A stretch of DNA of 64,000 bases from Parelaphostrongylus tenuis (lineage: Eukaryota > Nematoda > Chromadorea > Rhabditida > Metastrongylidae), in assembly GCA_019055375.1 (NCBI GenBank), contig JAHQIW010003716.1, forward strand, positions 62,001-126,000. Direction: 5' to 3'. The notes under the pieces were generated by a model that worked only from the letters and a program-made list of their open reading frames with translations, was not told where the DNA came from and searched no databases. The translations under genes and the position numbers were made by a program. Positions 12,901 to 28,131 of this stretch are shown here, in pieces. The stretch's first letter is position 1. Each line of letters starts with the position of its first letter.

Positions 12901-15900
12901 GAACTGAGATAAAGCAATTTTTGGCACGATTCAAATACAATGTCTTCTAAAATAAGTGCAGTTATTGACCACGAGCGACAGCTCTGGCCTAGAGAATCCG
13001 ATTCTTTCGCAGTCACTGCAGATTGATATGGTGCCGTTGCACTGAAATATTCCAGAGATAACAGTTCGTTCGAGTAACCCGATGTATGTAGAGTGTGAAT
13101 ACAAGTTTTTGAATCAGGGAAGACATAAGAAGTTGAATATGAACAGGGAAGAAGTGCAGGTAGAGAACACTGTTCTGTGAAGTCGTTCACTTAATATAAT
13201 CGTAAGGGAAGGAGACTGTCAACTTATCAAAAGTGTTGCCAAAGAATCTTGCGTTGGAAGATGATCGTTAAAAATTTTTTGTTTTATTGATGTGTTGGCT
13301 CACTGCAAAACGGAGAATAATGTGATGAATTCGCATTCAAGAAAAATTGTAGATTTTGTTGACTCATGACTTTAACATCGCTCATTTTGAGTTTTCAGGG
13401 CTTACCAGCGTACGAATCATTACCACCAAATCATGCAGCAATGGTGTATGACCGTTTCCAGGTGTGTTTTGAAAGAGTGTTGGAGTGTGGTGATGAACTT
13501 CTATGAGATTTTCACAGCTGTTCCTTAAAAAAAACCATTTGGAGCGAAGCGCTCATGAAGTAATGATGGAAAGCAGTTCACTCCATATAATACAAAGTAG
13601 GATAGGTCTAGAAATACGTTATTCTTGATTTTCTTCAATTTAGCATCATCTTGTGAAACGTGCTGAGAGTGAATTCTATGAATGTATGCTGGAGAATATT
13701 GAACTTTTTGTCAATGTTGTACGGGAAGGTCGTGAACAGTTGATAAACCACAACCTTACTGTATGTGAGCTAGAGATGGAACGAATCAAGGAATTTCTCC
13801 AGAATGACTTCAGGTACCGCTGCTTGAGAGTAATATAGTAGTTTAGGCTCGAACTGGGTTGATGCAACCTAATTGCGTAATCTTCTATAGCTTCGAGTTG
13901 GGTCGTATTTCATACGCATTTTCACTGAAAGTTAGCATACGCTGGATTTTTCTTCACCTCATAACTTACATGGTATGTTTGAGAGTTTGAGTGGTCAACT
14001 GACTGCATAAAAAGCCCGAAATTATTGCTGTTTTTTTCGATTCTCAAATTTACACTAACAACCCTAAGGAGTCTTCTTATGTTGATTTATGAAGCCCCAA
14101 GTACAGTGCGAGGTCACACATAATCACGGGGCACTCCTGATGGTTTTATTTCAGATTTTTAGTAATATACAAAAAGCTCCTAGAGTTTTCTGTTACATGC
14201 TTTTATTCCTGAGAGGATGGTGACTGTTGAAACAAAATACTTTCCGTTAAGTTTTCGGTCCTTACACTTGCCTAACGGAGTATTTTGCTTGGCACTGAAT
14301 TCCAGCTAAATACTCTTTTATCCTAAAGGAACGATCACAGAAATCGATGTGCGCAGAGGGAATTGCACAGCGGTTTGTTCAATAGAACACGATTTGGGAT
14401 ACTCGCTCATGTGCTGTTGATGTAGTGATTCGAGTGCTGGAAGCTCGTGTCTGTGGGGCTATACTGCTGTGATGAGATAGTCAAATAACCTGCCACACGG
14501 TTTATCAATAAATACAGCAAGAATAAAAATTACCTAAAATAAAGAAGAATCAAATATAATACATCAATACCCGTCAACCAATGCAATTGACGGATCAACA
14601 AATATAGCACGTAATAATCGATATATGAATGAACTGTAGTAGCTAGAACAGTAACAACTTCGTAAAATGAATGATATGTCAACATGGGTTGTATACATGA
14701 GGAAGAAGAGCGAGAACCGATGGACAATATACGAGTATTCTGCTTACTTGGAGTGTTTGCAGACCTTAATCAGGAGACGGGGCCAGGGGACCTATCGTGG
14801 TCGCCTCGGAAGAACGAAACAACGAGATGGTATGCCGGGGCGATGTTGTGTAAGTGGTGTCATCGCCGTACTAATCATATAAGTCTCACACTGTCTGTTC
14901 GAAATCGTCTTACGAGCCCGCTACCCATCCCCCGGGGGTGAGTCGCCCACGACCCCCATCACTGGGCTCGTCTCCGTGACATGGCTTTGCAATTACAATC
15001 CTTCACCGTGCAACATTGAGCAATCGATGAACAAGCAAGAAGTGGTAAACAACCCTAAGTCTTATGTGGCATGAGTCAGCGGTCAGCAGTCAATGTTCTA
15101 TTCAACGAGGCTACATCTCGAGTCATAAACAAATATGGTCGGCGATCGATAAGCTATAAGGAGAAGAAAACGAGTAGGAAGAGGAAAGGTAACCAGACGG
15201 CCGCACGGGCCAGCTGCAGGCGCTCGACTGCCGCCGCCGTTGGCCCACTGCCAGCGTATCTCCGCTATGTATCCGTCCTCCCACCGTAACCGCTTCCTCT
15301 CGTCCTTTGAAGCTCCCTTAACAATCGAGCACAATATTTTGTCACTGACATGAGAAAGATGATAAGGAAATAGCAATGAATGTTGCATGATTTGCTATAC
15401 GTGACTGAGATAAATGTGTTGAGTACAGAGAAAAACGCTGATTTACTACGCAGTCAAACTGAATTTGACAGCCAATACATTGTATTGACTTGTACAAAGA
15501 TCTCAAAAAAAAATCTTTAGTTTTGATCTTCCCTAGTTCAAGACGTAAGAGTCATCATAGTGAGTAGAAATTAGAAGACCATGAGTGATTCATCAAAAAT
15601 GTTTATGCATGCTGTATGCGATTCAAGATCATCTACGACTCTAACTATAGCTAAGTTCATATAACTCATTTGTTTACTTCCAATCATTTAGAGTTGACGC
15701 ATGTGAAAAAACTTGAGACTTTATGGATAGTGGAAGATTCCGAGCGTAGAGAGGCAATCTTGTTTGAGTAGAAGGCTTGTAACATCGGCATCATGCAAAC
15801 TATTAGCCAGAAAATGTCTCCAGAGCAGAATTCTCGGTACTTTTATCTATCTGCATCCATATTCAAAAAAGTAGGTTCTCTCTGATTAGGAGAGGACAAA

Positions 15901-18900
15901 TGAAAAGTCGACTTCATTTACTGGAGAAGCACTTTTCATAAGAGTGCTAATGACCATTCGAATGCTGAGACTTGTGACTACATCCTCACGTCGCCGGTTT
16001 TTCAAAACACTCCTTTATGGCATTGAGATATCCAAAATAAAATCATGTTTTATGAAATCACGTGCTTTTCTCCTATCGCGCTTATATTTTGCTGGGTAAA
16101 ACTCCCTCCTCAGAGTTCTGGTACTCAAACTATGACACAGACTTCAAAAAACTCAAAATACGTTTGCTTTTCAAGAAGCTCCTTGTTCTTTTGATTTCCT
16201 CTGGTCTTTCGATTTGTGCTTTAAACCTCGGCGAGCAGAGCTTTTTCTTCAAACTATCAGTAATCATCTGATAGCTTAATGTTTTCTGACTCTAGCGATG
16301 TGCTCATTTCTGGGAATATCGCATAAGAGGAAAATAAAATCGAGTTTTTCATTATTAGTTTCGTTATTCACAGGCGATTCGACAAGGCAAAAGCCGTGGC
16401 GGGAGAGAGGCGGGACGACCTATATTTTATTATTCAATTGGGAATTTTTTCTCCGCCTCGGCAGAAACACTAGATAAAACGATCAACTAAGATACTATGA
16501 AGATTTCTCTACACATTGATATGCTTTTCGGCTTTCAGCAAATTATACGCGTGGTAAAAATGAGGGCGAAAAGGTAGTGCGAAGCATAATTTTTTGTCTG
16601 AATACTATAATGTTAGTGTTTTGAAAAATCGGCGACGTGGTGCTGAAGATTCAAGTCCCAGATTTAGAATGGTTGCTAGCACTTCTATGGAAAATTCCTT
16701 TCTAACAAATGAGATCGATTTTCCATTTGTTTCCTCCTAATCAGGAAGAACGAAAAAAGTATTTATTATTCCTCTTTAACGACTTAGTTATCAATCAACA
16801 CTCAAGTTTCAAGAATTGAAGCGTGTGCCTGATTTCAAGTGGTTTTTTAAAATTAAACTGTAAAAGTGGAAAAAAATTTATTTCACACTCAAGCATTTCT
16901 CGCCGAGCAGGCTTTTCAATTAGACTTTCAACAGCCATTCGATAGCACAAATCTCAACGATTTCAATGACATGTCACACGTTTCGTTTCAACTGTTTTCT
17001 TGAGTTCACGCTCAAATTTCAGTATGCCTGACAATGACTTTCTGAGCAACACATGTGGTCTGTTATAGGGCAGCTTTCAAGGGTTGGATTCTTCGAGAGG
17101 ATTGGCTAAAGACGAAGGGTACCGCACGACTGACGAGACTGCTCATGTTGAAACACGTGTATCGGGCTCTATAAGTTGCCCTATAACCACAGCCAGACCA
17201 CATGCGTGGCTCAAAAAATCATTATCAGGCATACTGAGATTTCAATAATATGCTTGATTTTTGAAAAAAAAGGCGCTGGAATGCGTTGTTACAGCTAAGC
17301 AAATATTGAGTTTGCACTTGACGTTGTTTTGATGGCGCAGCATAATTTACACGTGGTGTTCAATACACGCCGAGTACAAAACGCAATAATCCTCAATCTG
17401 TAACAACGCATGAAGAAATCTTTCTCAAAAACCTGGCCTATTATTGAAATTGTTGAGGTTTGCGCTATCGAGTGGTTGCAGAAGATGGAGAGAAAAACCG
17501 TGTCCAACGAAAAGTACTCAGATGTGCGACGCAATTTTATTGTTCTTGGTACAACTCGCTGAGAGCTCTTTTCAGGAGGCAAATACACCGTTGAAATTTC
17601 AAGATTCAAGCAACTGAGTGTTTATTGAAAGGAAATGGCTGATACCAAAGTTACGAAATCCCTCTACATACCGGTGCAAGGTATGCGCGCCGCATGTGAA
17701 ATGAATTTGAATTTCAGCGTTGCAGCGCAATAAGAAGTTTTTTGGAAAACCAAAACCACTTATGGTTTTGTCGGAATTTGTGCTATCGAAAATTACTGAA
17801 ATTCTTTGGAAAAACTTCAATCAGTAAAATCATGCTTGGGTATGGAGTGAAATTTTTTTTACTGTTACAGCGCAGTATAAAAATCTCTCAAAAACCAAAA
17901 TACACCTTACAAATTTCTGAAGTCAAGGTTATCCAATGACTACTAAAGTGTATAGAGAAAGCAAAAAACTCGTCGTTTCTTAATATGGGTGCTGATAGGG
18001 GAAGTACCGTGTTCTCTTCAATGACTAACGAACTCTATTAGAGGTGCTTAGTTGTGGAAGATATTCTTTCAAGAAATACACAATAAGGGATGAAGTTTGT
18101 TTATTTTCTTATAAGAACGTGGTATTACTGCTGGAAAATAAGAATTTCAAGACAATCACTCGATCTTTATAAAAAAAGATCTTCATGGAAGGTTCATTCG
18201 TGATATTCCATTCTTCATGTAACGACACCTCTGACGTATAAACTTTACCTGTAAATATCGCGAAGCCTATGACGTCCAAGCTGCGTGGAAACATTTCAGG
18301 CGTAAAATGCATCCTCTTCTCGCTCATACATTGTGTTATGATATCTAATCAGAAAATAACCAACTACATGACCAAAACCCTCAAAGTTTGGGTTATCTGT
18401 TGGTTTGTAAATTTTAGTAAAGGGCCATATCGAGGCTCTATCCGAGCAAATGAATTAAGTTGAGTGCAAAACATATTTTTATTTTGCTAATATAACACAA
18501 TAAACATGAATACCAGCTAAGATCAATCGAGTTTAAAACACTGTCGAGCTAGTGATTTCTTTCACTTGAAGTTGAGTGTAATTAGTAAGTCGTCGCCCAC
18601 GCTGGGTAAGGGATTGGGTACCTCCCAAAGCGGTTGGGTAAGACGAAGGGTACTGTCCGACTAATGGGCTGTTGAGGCCAAAACACGTGTACTGAGCTCT
18701 ACAAGTTGCCCATAATAGACCACATACGTGGCTCAAAAAATTATTATCAGACATATTGAATTTTGAGCGTGATCTTGACACTCGAAACGAGCGTAATAAA
18801 GGTCTTTTTTTTAAAGTTAGAAATATCGTTATCAGCTTTCGAATGAGTACCATATGTCTGAGGGAGCTTTTGCCCAACGAGAAAGGTCTTCAAACAATCT

Positions 18901-21900
18901 AGTGTCATATTTGATACAAGTTGTCCCTTAGAAGTTAATACGGATGCAGAGTGGTCTACTTGTTACACCAATGTATTCTTCCTCCCATGCCTCGGAAGAG
19001 ATTGGGTACACCCCACCAGATCTTAGGCAATCGCCGTTTTTACTGATGAAGAAATTTATGCACTTTTATTTCACAGAAACGTTCACACAGTTGATTACGT
19101 ACAGTTGGTTAGAGTGTTTGAAAGTATTTCAATTACTGCTACCAAATTATCCAAACCTACTTTCGAGCAGCGTTTAATAGCTGTGCCTACTTTATTGGAT
19201 ATAAAGGATAGGACGGATGGAATTCTGTTTTTTGCTGGACTTATGGCGTAGATGTGTTACTTTTCCTGCAAACGAATTCAAGAATCTCCTGCCATTTTAT
19301 AGCCGTTCAAAATCTATCCTTCTCACCACATTTAGGGTCCGACTTCTATGCTCCACCCTGCACGCACATTAGTATCTGCTCTTTACACCTTCACACCTGC
19401 GCATTTTCGCGTAATAGGTGGGCGAAAGTTAACAAACCTCGCATGTTTTCATCGTTTGGCTTCGGTGATTCGAAAATCTATATCTCTGACTGTTGCGCTA
19501 CGTTGCCATTTTGGTGAAGACCTCTTCATAACGTGGTAAAAATCCAAAATAAAATCATGCTTCACATCGGCCGCGCAGTCTTTTTATTACTTTGCTGAAA
19601 GCACGGAATACATCTGAACAATAGAGGAACTCTTGTAGTACCAGAGTTATACGCTTTATATGTAATTCCTTCTAAAGCGGAGAAAGCATTCCTAATCGAA
19701 TGACAAAAAACGCACTTCACATGTGACGCTCCAACGTATGTCGATCGATCGATAGCGGACCGGTGCATCAAATGCACGTCCACCAGGCTCTTCGACCGTA
19801 GATTAGCGGCAAAATAACCGCGCTGAATATGTGATTTTGTACTTATTTTCCCTGCTAGACTGCTGTGAAACGGTCTTTTCAGAAGATAAGCACAGCGCTG
19901 AAATTGTGGGATCTTAGGCAATTGAATGGTTGCTAGCATTTTAAAGAATGACGCTGTGCTGCGAAAAAAAGCTCGTGTATGAAAGAGAAATGTTTACCTT
20001 TAGCTGAAACGTTGTGAAAAAATTGTTTCCAAAAACCATCCATGTTGCGCACTGGCTAGAGATTCAGGTTTTCGAATGATTATTAACACTCTAATGAAAT
20101 TTTTTTTGTCCAGCGAATGATATCGTTTCTTCATCTCGTGCTACTAAACGAAAGAGTATCTGCATGTCTCATATATGGGTACTACTTTCCCAATCTGCGC
20201 GAGCACCTCGGAGAGAAAATGGCTGTCGAAACAACTTCTCTCATTTATAAATTCGAACGCGAGGGTTTCGAGCCAGGCAACCCAGCAAAAGACGCCGCCC
20301 TCACAAGGCGGTTAGCGGAACAAAGACTTGTAAGCCATGAAGCATTTATAATAAATCAGCTGAAACTCTCATACGTACTTGATTCTCATCAACTTGAGGC
20401 AGCCAACACGTGATGAAGAAGCACATTGCTTTCGAATTGCTGCTTGATAAAAATTACTGCGTGTTTTGACTTTTCATTCTCATCTCAGCTAAGTGTGTTT
20501 TATTCATCTTAAGAAGAAGCACTCGATGATCTTATAACATGATAACATGTTTGAGCCCTCTGTGAGGTCTGATGTAAGCTTTTATACAATACTATACAAG
20601 CGCCTGTGTCGTCCTTCAGGGCTCCTCAAGAGTAAAGTCTCCCGTGCTGGAGTAGGGTAAGTTGCAAAGAAAGTTCTTGACGAGGTCATGGAATGCCTTC
20701 TTATCATCTTGTTTCTCGAGTTTCAAATCCTGAGGCGTGTAATAGTCGGATATTCCAGCAAGCAATACACCAGTGTCCTTTATCAAATCTTGATTGCTAC
20801 CTATGTTACTTGCTCTTTTGGTTTTATTGTAGGTTCGAACTGGAATGGATTTTAGATACGAAAGTCCTTGCAATATTTGATTTGAATTTGTGACCGATTG
20901 GTTGTGATTCTCGTTGCGGCCCGCGTGGAGCCGAGCTGCCCCTCCCCCTCCCCTCAATTCTCTCCTGCATTCAGCAACGAACGCCCTATGGAACACCACA
21001 GCCAGGCTATCCTCAAGGTTGCAGGATACGTTCTCAACGAGTATTTTGCGGCGTTCAAAAAGAAAACGAAAAAACTATTGAATGCTAGAAGTACTGAGTT
21101 TCGTACAGTAAAAAAACACTGTGAAGACGGATAACAGACTGCATAGAAAGTTTAAATTTGGGACGTGGTTAATGATGTAGTGTTTCAGGAAGCAGTGTGA
21201 TAAGTGGGGAACTGGTTCGATCTCTTCCCCAACACTTCTTGCACTCGGTCCACAAACTCCTTATGGATCGCCTTGATTAGCTCCAGGACTGCAGAACATC
21301 GTATTCTTCAGTATTCTGAGACATTCAAAAAGCCAAAGCAATACGTTAAATCTTAGAAGGACTTTACGAAGAATGAATGCGAGAAAACAAATCGAATGCA
21401 AAAAGGCCTGGAGCCCCTGCAGTGAACTGTGACGACGAGTCGCGTAAAGTAAAAAAGTTAATACTCACTAATGAAAAGTTATTTCATCACTAATGACCCG
21501 AAAGCCTTCACAATGAGTTTTGCACTCCTGAAATAGGGCTGATAGCTATGATAGAAAGATGTTGAAGAATGAGCGGTAGTAAGGGTGATTTGGTGATGCA
21601 GTGGTAGCACGCATTCCCGGTATGGATGGAACGCGGGTTCAACTCTGGGTCGTAGGTCGATTGTCTTCTGAGGTCTAATTTTTATTTACCACTCAAATCT
21701 CTTAAGGATATTTGAAACATCGTAATACTGCGAAGAAGCAGTAAAAACATAAGAGATCTTGAAATTCCTGAAATGATCTAATGATCGAGGAGATATTAGC
21801 CGTTTACTAAGAAAACGATTTTGGACGCTGTGTGTTAACGGGTTTCTGAGCAAGCTTCGATATTCTATATTTTTCTACTATATTACTATTTACAGATTTC

Positions 21901-24900
21901 GCCAGTTGTCAAGGTTATTTGAGTTACGCGATACTCTCATCCGTCGCATCATCACTCTGCTAACCCATTATTCACCTGGCGACTGTCCAGCGTCTTCAAA
22001 ATGTGCTCAACTTGTTGTCCAAGATGCTATCACCTCATTCTTCCACAAGTATGTGTGTTCATTTGTTGACTTGTTAGTCTCAAAATATCACAGTTCCGTC
22101 CTCCTTTCACTAGGAATCACTAGAACAATTATTATATTGAATTTTTTATTGTGAACGTTTTGTTTTCAATGATATGAGTGTTAAGGAAAAAGCGACGCAG
22201 TTTTGATGCCAGTCACCTTATTGATATCTCTGTATATGGCGAAGCGACAATAGTTGCCAGGTTCATTATGGATATGAAAGTAAATAAATTGTCTTAGTGA
22301 GAGCAGTTATTTAGTTCATTTTAGTAATGAATTATAATGCGTAAGCTCATTGTTCCATGTTTCAAGGTGTTACTGCGAAATGAGCCATTTCAATCGAATA
22401 ATGGTCCTGCGATGATTCGTTGTCACGATACTAATGAAGTTACATCGCATAAAAACAGTAAACGAACTCTTCTATTCCTTCTAGGTAATTTATTCTATTT
22501 GGATCCGACGTGACATTTTTCTTTTAGTGGCATCGTTAACTATTGCATTACTACCGTTATCGGATCAATACTATTGTGGCAATGCAAAAGATCGACTGCC
22601 TATAAGCCTAGATAATTGTCAAATTTGCACTGGATTATTCAAAACCTTAAACCTCGAGGATTCCAAAATATACATGTATCTAGAATGGCTCATTTGCAGC
22701 ACCGTAGCACTGAAAATGAAATTGTGTTTCATACGCATCGTGGCATTTCGCGTGAATTTCCGTGGTTTAATAGATTTCTTTTCCGTTTCGTAGGGGCCTT
22801 CTATGCTCTTTGTATTGGCACTGTAATAGAACCAAATTCCGTTGATCATCACTTTTCGTTGATTTGTGATCTAGTTGCATAAGTCGAATGTTTTTATGGA
22901 ATTTTATTTCTTTTTTGATTAGTCATCCTACAAATACATTCACCAGATTCTGGAAGATCTGTAGATTACGCGCAAAAGTGTGTAAGCCATTTTTGCGGCA
23001 GTTCAAACACGGACACCACCTGGAAGATCGGCTGAACAATTTCCACCAGTTTACGTGCTGGTAGATACTTGCCACCAGCATTTGAAGGCCTATCTCCATC
23101 AGCAGGTTGGTGCTATAGTTTTCCATTACACAATATGGTTTTGACGAACATGATTCACGAATCTCCATCCTCGAGTCGTTGTCCATCGTATAATCTTTTC
23201 GCTTTCAAGCATATATATATATATATATATAGGTTAGCTCGTTACAGAAGAGTTTGTTTCTAGGGGCTTCATCTCGCCGAAAACACGGGTGGTATATTCA
23301 TTGGAACAGGATCAGCCGATTTAGATGACGATCTCGATGAAGCAATCGGCCACAGTAGGATGTTTGGGTATGACCCTCGTGTTCTTTGAGAGTGCTAGTT
23401 CTCCGCATTTGTTTTTCGCACTAAGATCATTTGTTACCGTGTGAAGATAGCGACTTTTACCCAATGAAACGTTATGCGTCCGCGCCTTATGCGTCTAAAT
23501 GGATTTTTGAATTACTGCTACGTTTTCCGACTAAGTATAATTCCGTACGGGCATAAATCTGGACTACCTGACGTTCAAAAGTGCTCGGTGGTATTTCAAT
23601 CACTACTACCAATTACTCCAGATCTACCTTTTTCAGACAGCGTTTTATAGCTGTACTACTTCGTTTAAATACAGGGTAGAAAGAACGAGATCTTATTGTC
23701 GTTGTACTTGTCCTTTGAGAGTTTCATTTTTCCTCTAAACCTATCGTAAGAAGCGATACTTTCGTAATGATTTGATGTGCCTACGTTGTGTGCCAAGTTA
23801 AATGAATCTTCTTTCTGCTGTCTTCCTGCACACATGCCGGCGGATGTGTAAACCATATCTCTTATGAGTGGTCTTTTTGTGTGAGAAGGGTGAGAGGAAA
23901 AGTCATGGACGTTTGTGAACTAATGTGTTTGTGCTACTTGACTTTCAGTATCATTCTGTGGTGTGATCATTTTTGGACAGGTTAATGTGAACGCTTAGAA
24001 ATGGGAGTCAGTCTTTTATTCAGTTTCTCGCGAAGGATTTTATGTACACCAAAAAATGGCACCGAAAGCCAAGTAGCAAAAACATACAAGTTCGTAACCT
24101 TTCGTCTCACCCTTCTCACTCAAAAAGATCGCTCATAAGGGATATGGTTCGCACAGCCACCACCGTGTGCACAGGATGACAGCAGAACGAAATATTTTTG
24201 AAAGCACAAAATAGGCATCTCCAATGTTTACAAAACTATCGCTCCGTATCATAGGATCAGAGGAAAAATGAAACCTTCAAACGACAAAGTACAAGACAAT
24301 AAGATCCCGTTTATCTTACCCTCTAATTCAAACGAAATAAGTGCAGGTATAGAACACTGTTTGAAAAGGGTTGGTTGGAGGAATCGGTAGCAGTGATTGA
24401 AGTACCACCGAACACTCTTGAGCGTCAGGTACTCCCGATTATACCCGTATAGAAGTGTACCCAGTCGGAAAACATTATAGTAATTCAAAAATCGCGTTAG
24501 ACGCATAAGGCGCGGACACATTATAGTGAAGATTTTGGAGTAAAAGTTACTATTCTCACACGGTAACAAATGATCTTAGAGCGAAAAACACTGAAGTGTT
24601 TTAGATTCATACCAAAAACCTTAAGATGAAGAGCAAATAAATGCCACGTCAACATGCGTGACTTCGGCCATTTCTCAAATTAATTTTTTAATCGGAGCCA
24701 CATCCTCACAGCGCATAGTCCTCATGCATGCAAAATTCTGTGGGGCTGGTCTTTATACATAACATCTAGTGGACCATAGAAAACAACGAAGCATTATGTG
24801 AAATAAGCTGCTCACCATGCGATTGAAAGTTTGACTGTGTAAAATGTATATCACTCTGACTCTTTGGGGTTCTGAAGAAGACGAAAGCGTCAAAATATTT

Positions 24901-27900
24901 GCCATCACAGCCACCTGTATTGTGCTAGTTATCTGTACCAAAACAAATCATCTTTTATAACCTCAAAGCTGATGAATAAGGGAATTACAGCGTTATTCGA
25001 TTAATGCCCAGGATAATAGATAGTCGGTCATGAGAAGTGCTAGTGTTATCAATGTTGAACACCTACAGGCGGGATCAGCTACTGAGAATATGTGATATGG
25101 TGTGTGCATCGCAGCAGGATGGGAGAGAGTGCTTGAAAATACAGGTTTGGTGAAATGTTGCGTTTTACAATGATAAATTTTTCCTTTCATTTTCCTTACG
25201 TAAAATTCTGTCACATGTCTTATTATAGGGTATCGTAATCAGTAGTTGGTAATATTTTTATCTTCTATTTTCGCAAACTCTTGGAAAGCTTTTTCTGTGT
25301 CTTTCCAACTGTGGAGACATTTTCTTTGCGAAGTTGTCGAACTGCTTGAAGAATAGTCCGTAGGCGCGAGTTATGGCGATATGGAGATTAGGCAGACCGC
25401 TGTAGCCCAATTCGTTGGGCTTTTGAAGAGTGTGGTGCGCAAAGTTTGGCTGCGCGCTGCCGTGCAAAATGATTGCGCTAACTTGATTAATTAACACATG
25501 CTGCAAGTGTAACACTATTCGGTACGTCTAATTGAATTGCTAAGTATTCTTCTCAGGTGTAATGGTTTTGCTGATTTTAGAAAGGTGGTGGATCAGACTG
25601 GCAGCGACCACCACAAAGTTACCATGCCTTTTTGTTGGTGCAATAATGCTTGTGGAAAGCACTTTAGAGGTTCTTTGCGACCCAACACTGAGCTAATTGT
25701 CACCGACTTTATATATTATCGACTTTTCGTCGCACATCACACCCTGGTCAAGAAATAGCTCGCAGTTGTTGCGTAAATCAAAAGAAAACGACACTTCAAA
25801 ACGACGATGTTCTCAGTTTCTGATGAGTTCATGGAGCCCCACTTATCAAGTTTTTGAATTCGTCTTGAATGACGAACGACTATAGACTGGTCGACGTTGA
25901 GTTTTTCTGCCATTTCGAGTAGTCTCAAGCGCGTCATTTGATTGCTGCTCTCGATTAGTTGTGGTGAACTTCCCATGACCGCTTATTTAGTTTTTCATCC
26001 TCAAAGCTCTCGTCTCCTTTACAATACTTCTTCAAACACAACTGTACTGGACACTCGTTGGCAGTTCCTGGGTCGAATGCATTGTTAATGTTACAACTTA
26101 TCTCTGCTGCTCTATATCAACCTTGAAGTCTCGAAAATGAATCTTGTTCCATATTGCTGAATAAACCCGCTATGATGTATAAGCGACGAGCGAATCACTT
26201 CAAGTGCGAAGCATGATATTCCTTTTACTCTAATAGGGCTCTATGTAAACCTTTCCAAAAGCAATTATAATACCAGCATTCTCGAAATCTGAACTATCAC
26301 ATAACTACCAATAATCTATCGAAAAGCCACTCACAGGACTCAACAGCACAGACAGAACACGCTGAGTGTGAAACATAAATGTCTTCTTTGCCACAGCGCA
26401 ATAAAAAATTCACTTCCAAATTCGAACACAATATTGCAATTGTCGAAAATTGAAGCAGAAATTTTTTCTAGCGAGAATGACCCTCTAAAACTCGGGCACC
26501 AAATAGGTTTGGGTTTGTTCGGTCGATCCATGTTATCTATATCGATTAAGTGTTCACTGTGAAGCAAATATTGGGTTACAAGGTGCTATCAGACGAGACT
26601 TAGAGATATTACAAAGATTTAATCATCCTGAAACGGAGCCTTTATCACCTTTCCCTCGGACTTTTAGTGATTAATCGACAGCTCAACACTTTCGGGACCA
26701 TGTGTGCCAGAAGTGATACTCAGGCTTTCGTAGTTTCCTCTTCGAGCACAAATTTTTTTGTCTTCAATACTCATGCGACAGCTGAACTAATAGTGTTCCA
26801 GTGCTATGGTTGATTTTTTAAAGCGCTTTCTTAGTGGCTTGTAACAACAAAGAGACAATTACGTTTTATCTTCGAAATGGCGTTTCTGCACTTGTACTTT
26901 CTTGGCTTCTGTATCAGACAAAGTTTTTTCACCTAAAGTTTCGATAGGCATTACATAGCTTGAGAAATAGCTCTTCTAACTGTATGCTTGATTTTTACAA
27001 GACCTTTTGTTGCCATGTAGTAACGGTAAAGAGAAATTACGCTTTGCCTTTGGAGCGCTCTGTGTGTTCTACTATCGGTCATATTCAGCTTTTTATTGGA
27101 ATTTTAGTAACCAGTTGATAGACTAGTGAGTGCGGGGAAAACCTGACTTATCGAAGTACTAGCAAAAGTCTGAAATCTTTTTCAAGATGAATAAAAGCCC
27201 CAATTGAGTAATAAATTTGCACGAAGACCTATCACGGCACCATCCACCGAAACTAGATTGTTACTATTACATCAATAGGGCTACCGAATACTCAAGAGTT
27301 TGATTACCTAACACTGAGTCTTCAACTTTCCAAACACTTCACACGTTAAAGACTCATCAATAAAAAAATCATTAAAGCGACGTTTACATACTGTTGATAC
27401 TGTATCAAAATACGTACGCCAATTAAGGACAATGAGACATTCTTCATTTGCATGCTGTTCTATCAATGAGTCAGAACTTCAAAAAGATTTCGAAGTTGCA
27501 GCTGTCTCTTCTCTGTGGTGATCCGTTTTCCATCGAAAGGCTTCTGACTGCTATGTTTGGTATGGAAAATGAAACATTAAGGATGATTTATGACGCGCGT
27601 CAAATAGAAGGTGAGAGGTAACTAAGATTATTTTTTCATTCAGACTTGTTGAGCTGCAGCAGAGATAGCCCCATATTCGCTGACTCCAATCATCAAAATC
27701 TACTATCTTCTGCTCATACATACTATACGTGAGCCGCGTGTGGCGCAGTGATTAGAGGTGCCCTGCGGCACACACGTAATCAGTGGTTTAAGCCCATACT
27801 CAAAGCTCACCTAGCCCTCCAACTCCAGAGTTGGCGAATTGTATGAAACTTTCATAGGAGGATATCATTACTGACTTTATACACTGCCTGGCCATCACGA

Positions 27901-28083
27901 GTTATTGTGAAGCTCAGATTTTCATTCAGTCGCTTCTAATGATGCTTGATCAAAACAAAATTATCGCGCATCCGTCAAACACTGATCAATGCCGACTACT
28001 TTGTCCTTTTAATGCATTAAATATACATATATATGTGCATGCATATATATATATACATACATCTATGTGCAACTCTCTCTCTC

Positions 28084-28131
<48 letters not shown>

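Noticed and set aside
22527..22882. Two overlapping 88-codon frames as pseudo-GTPase exons
   Set aside because: They overlap a unit of the ~150-bp repeat (GCAGCACCGTAGCACTGAAA), and the exons at 22367 and 22923 join in phase without them.
28018..28128. CRISPR-like or satellite array
   Set aside because: Simple AT microsatellite without spacers. The genome is eukaryotic.
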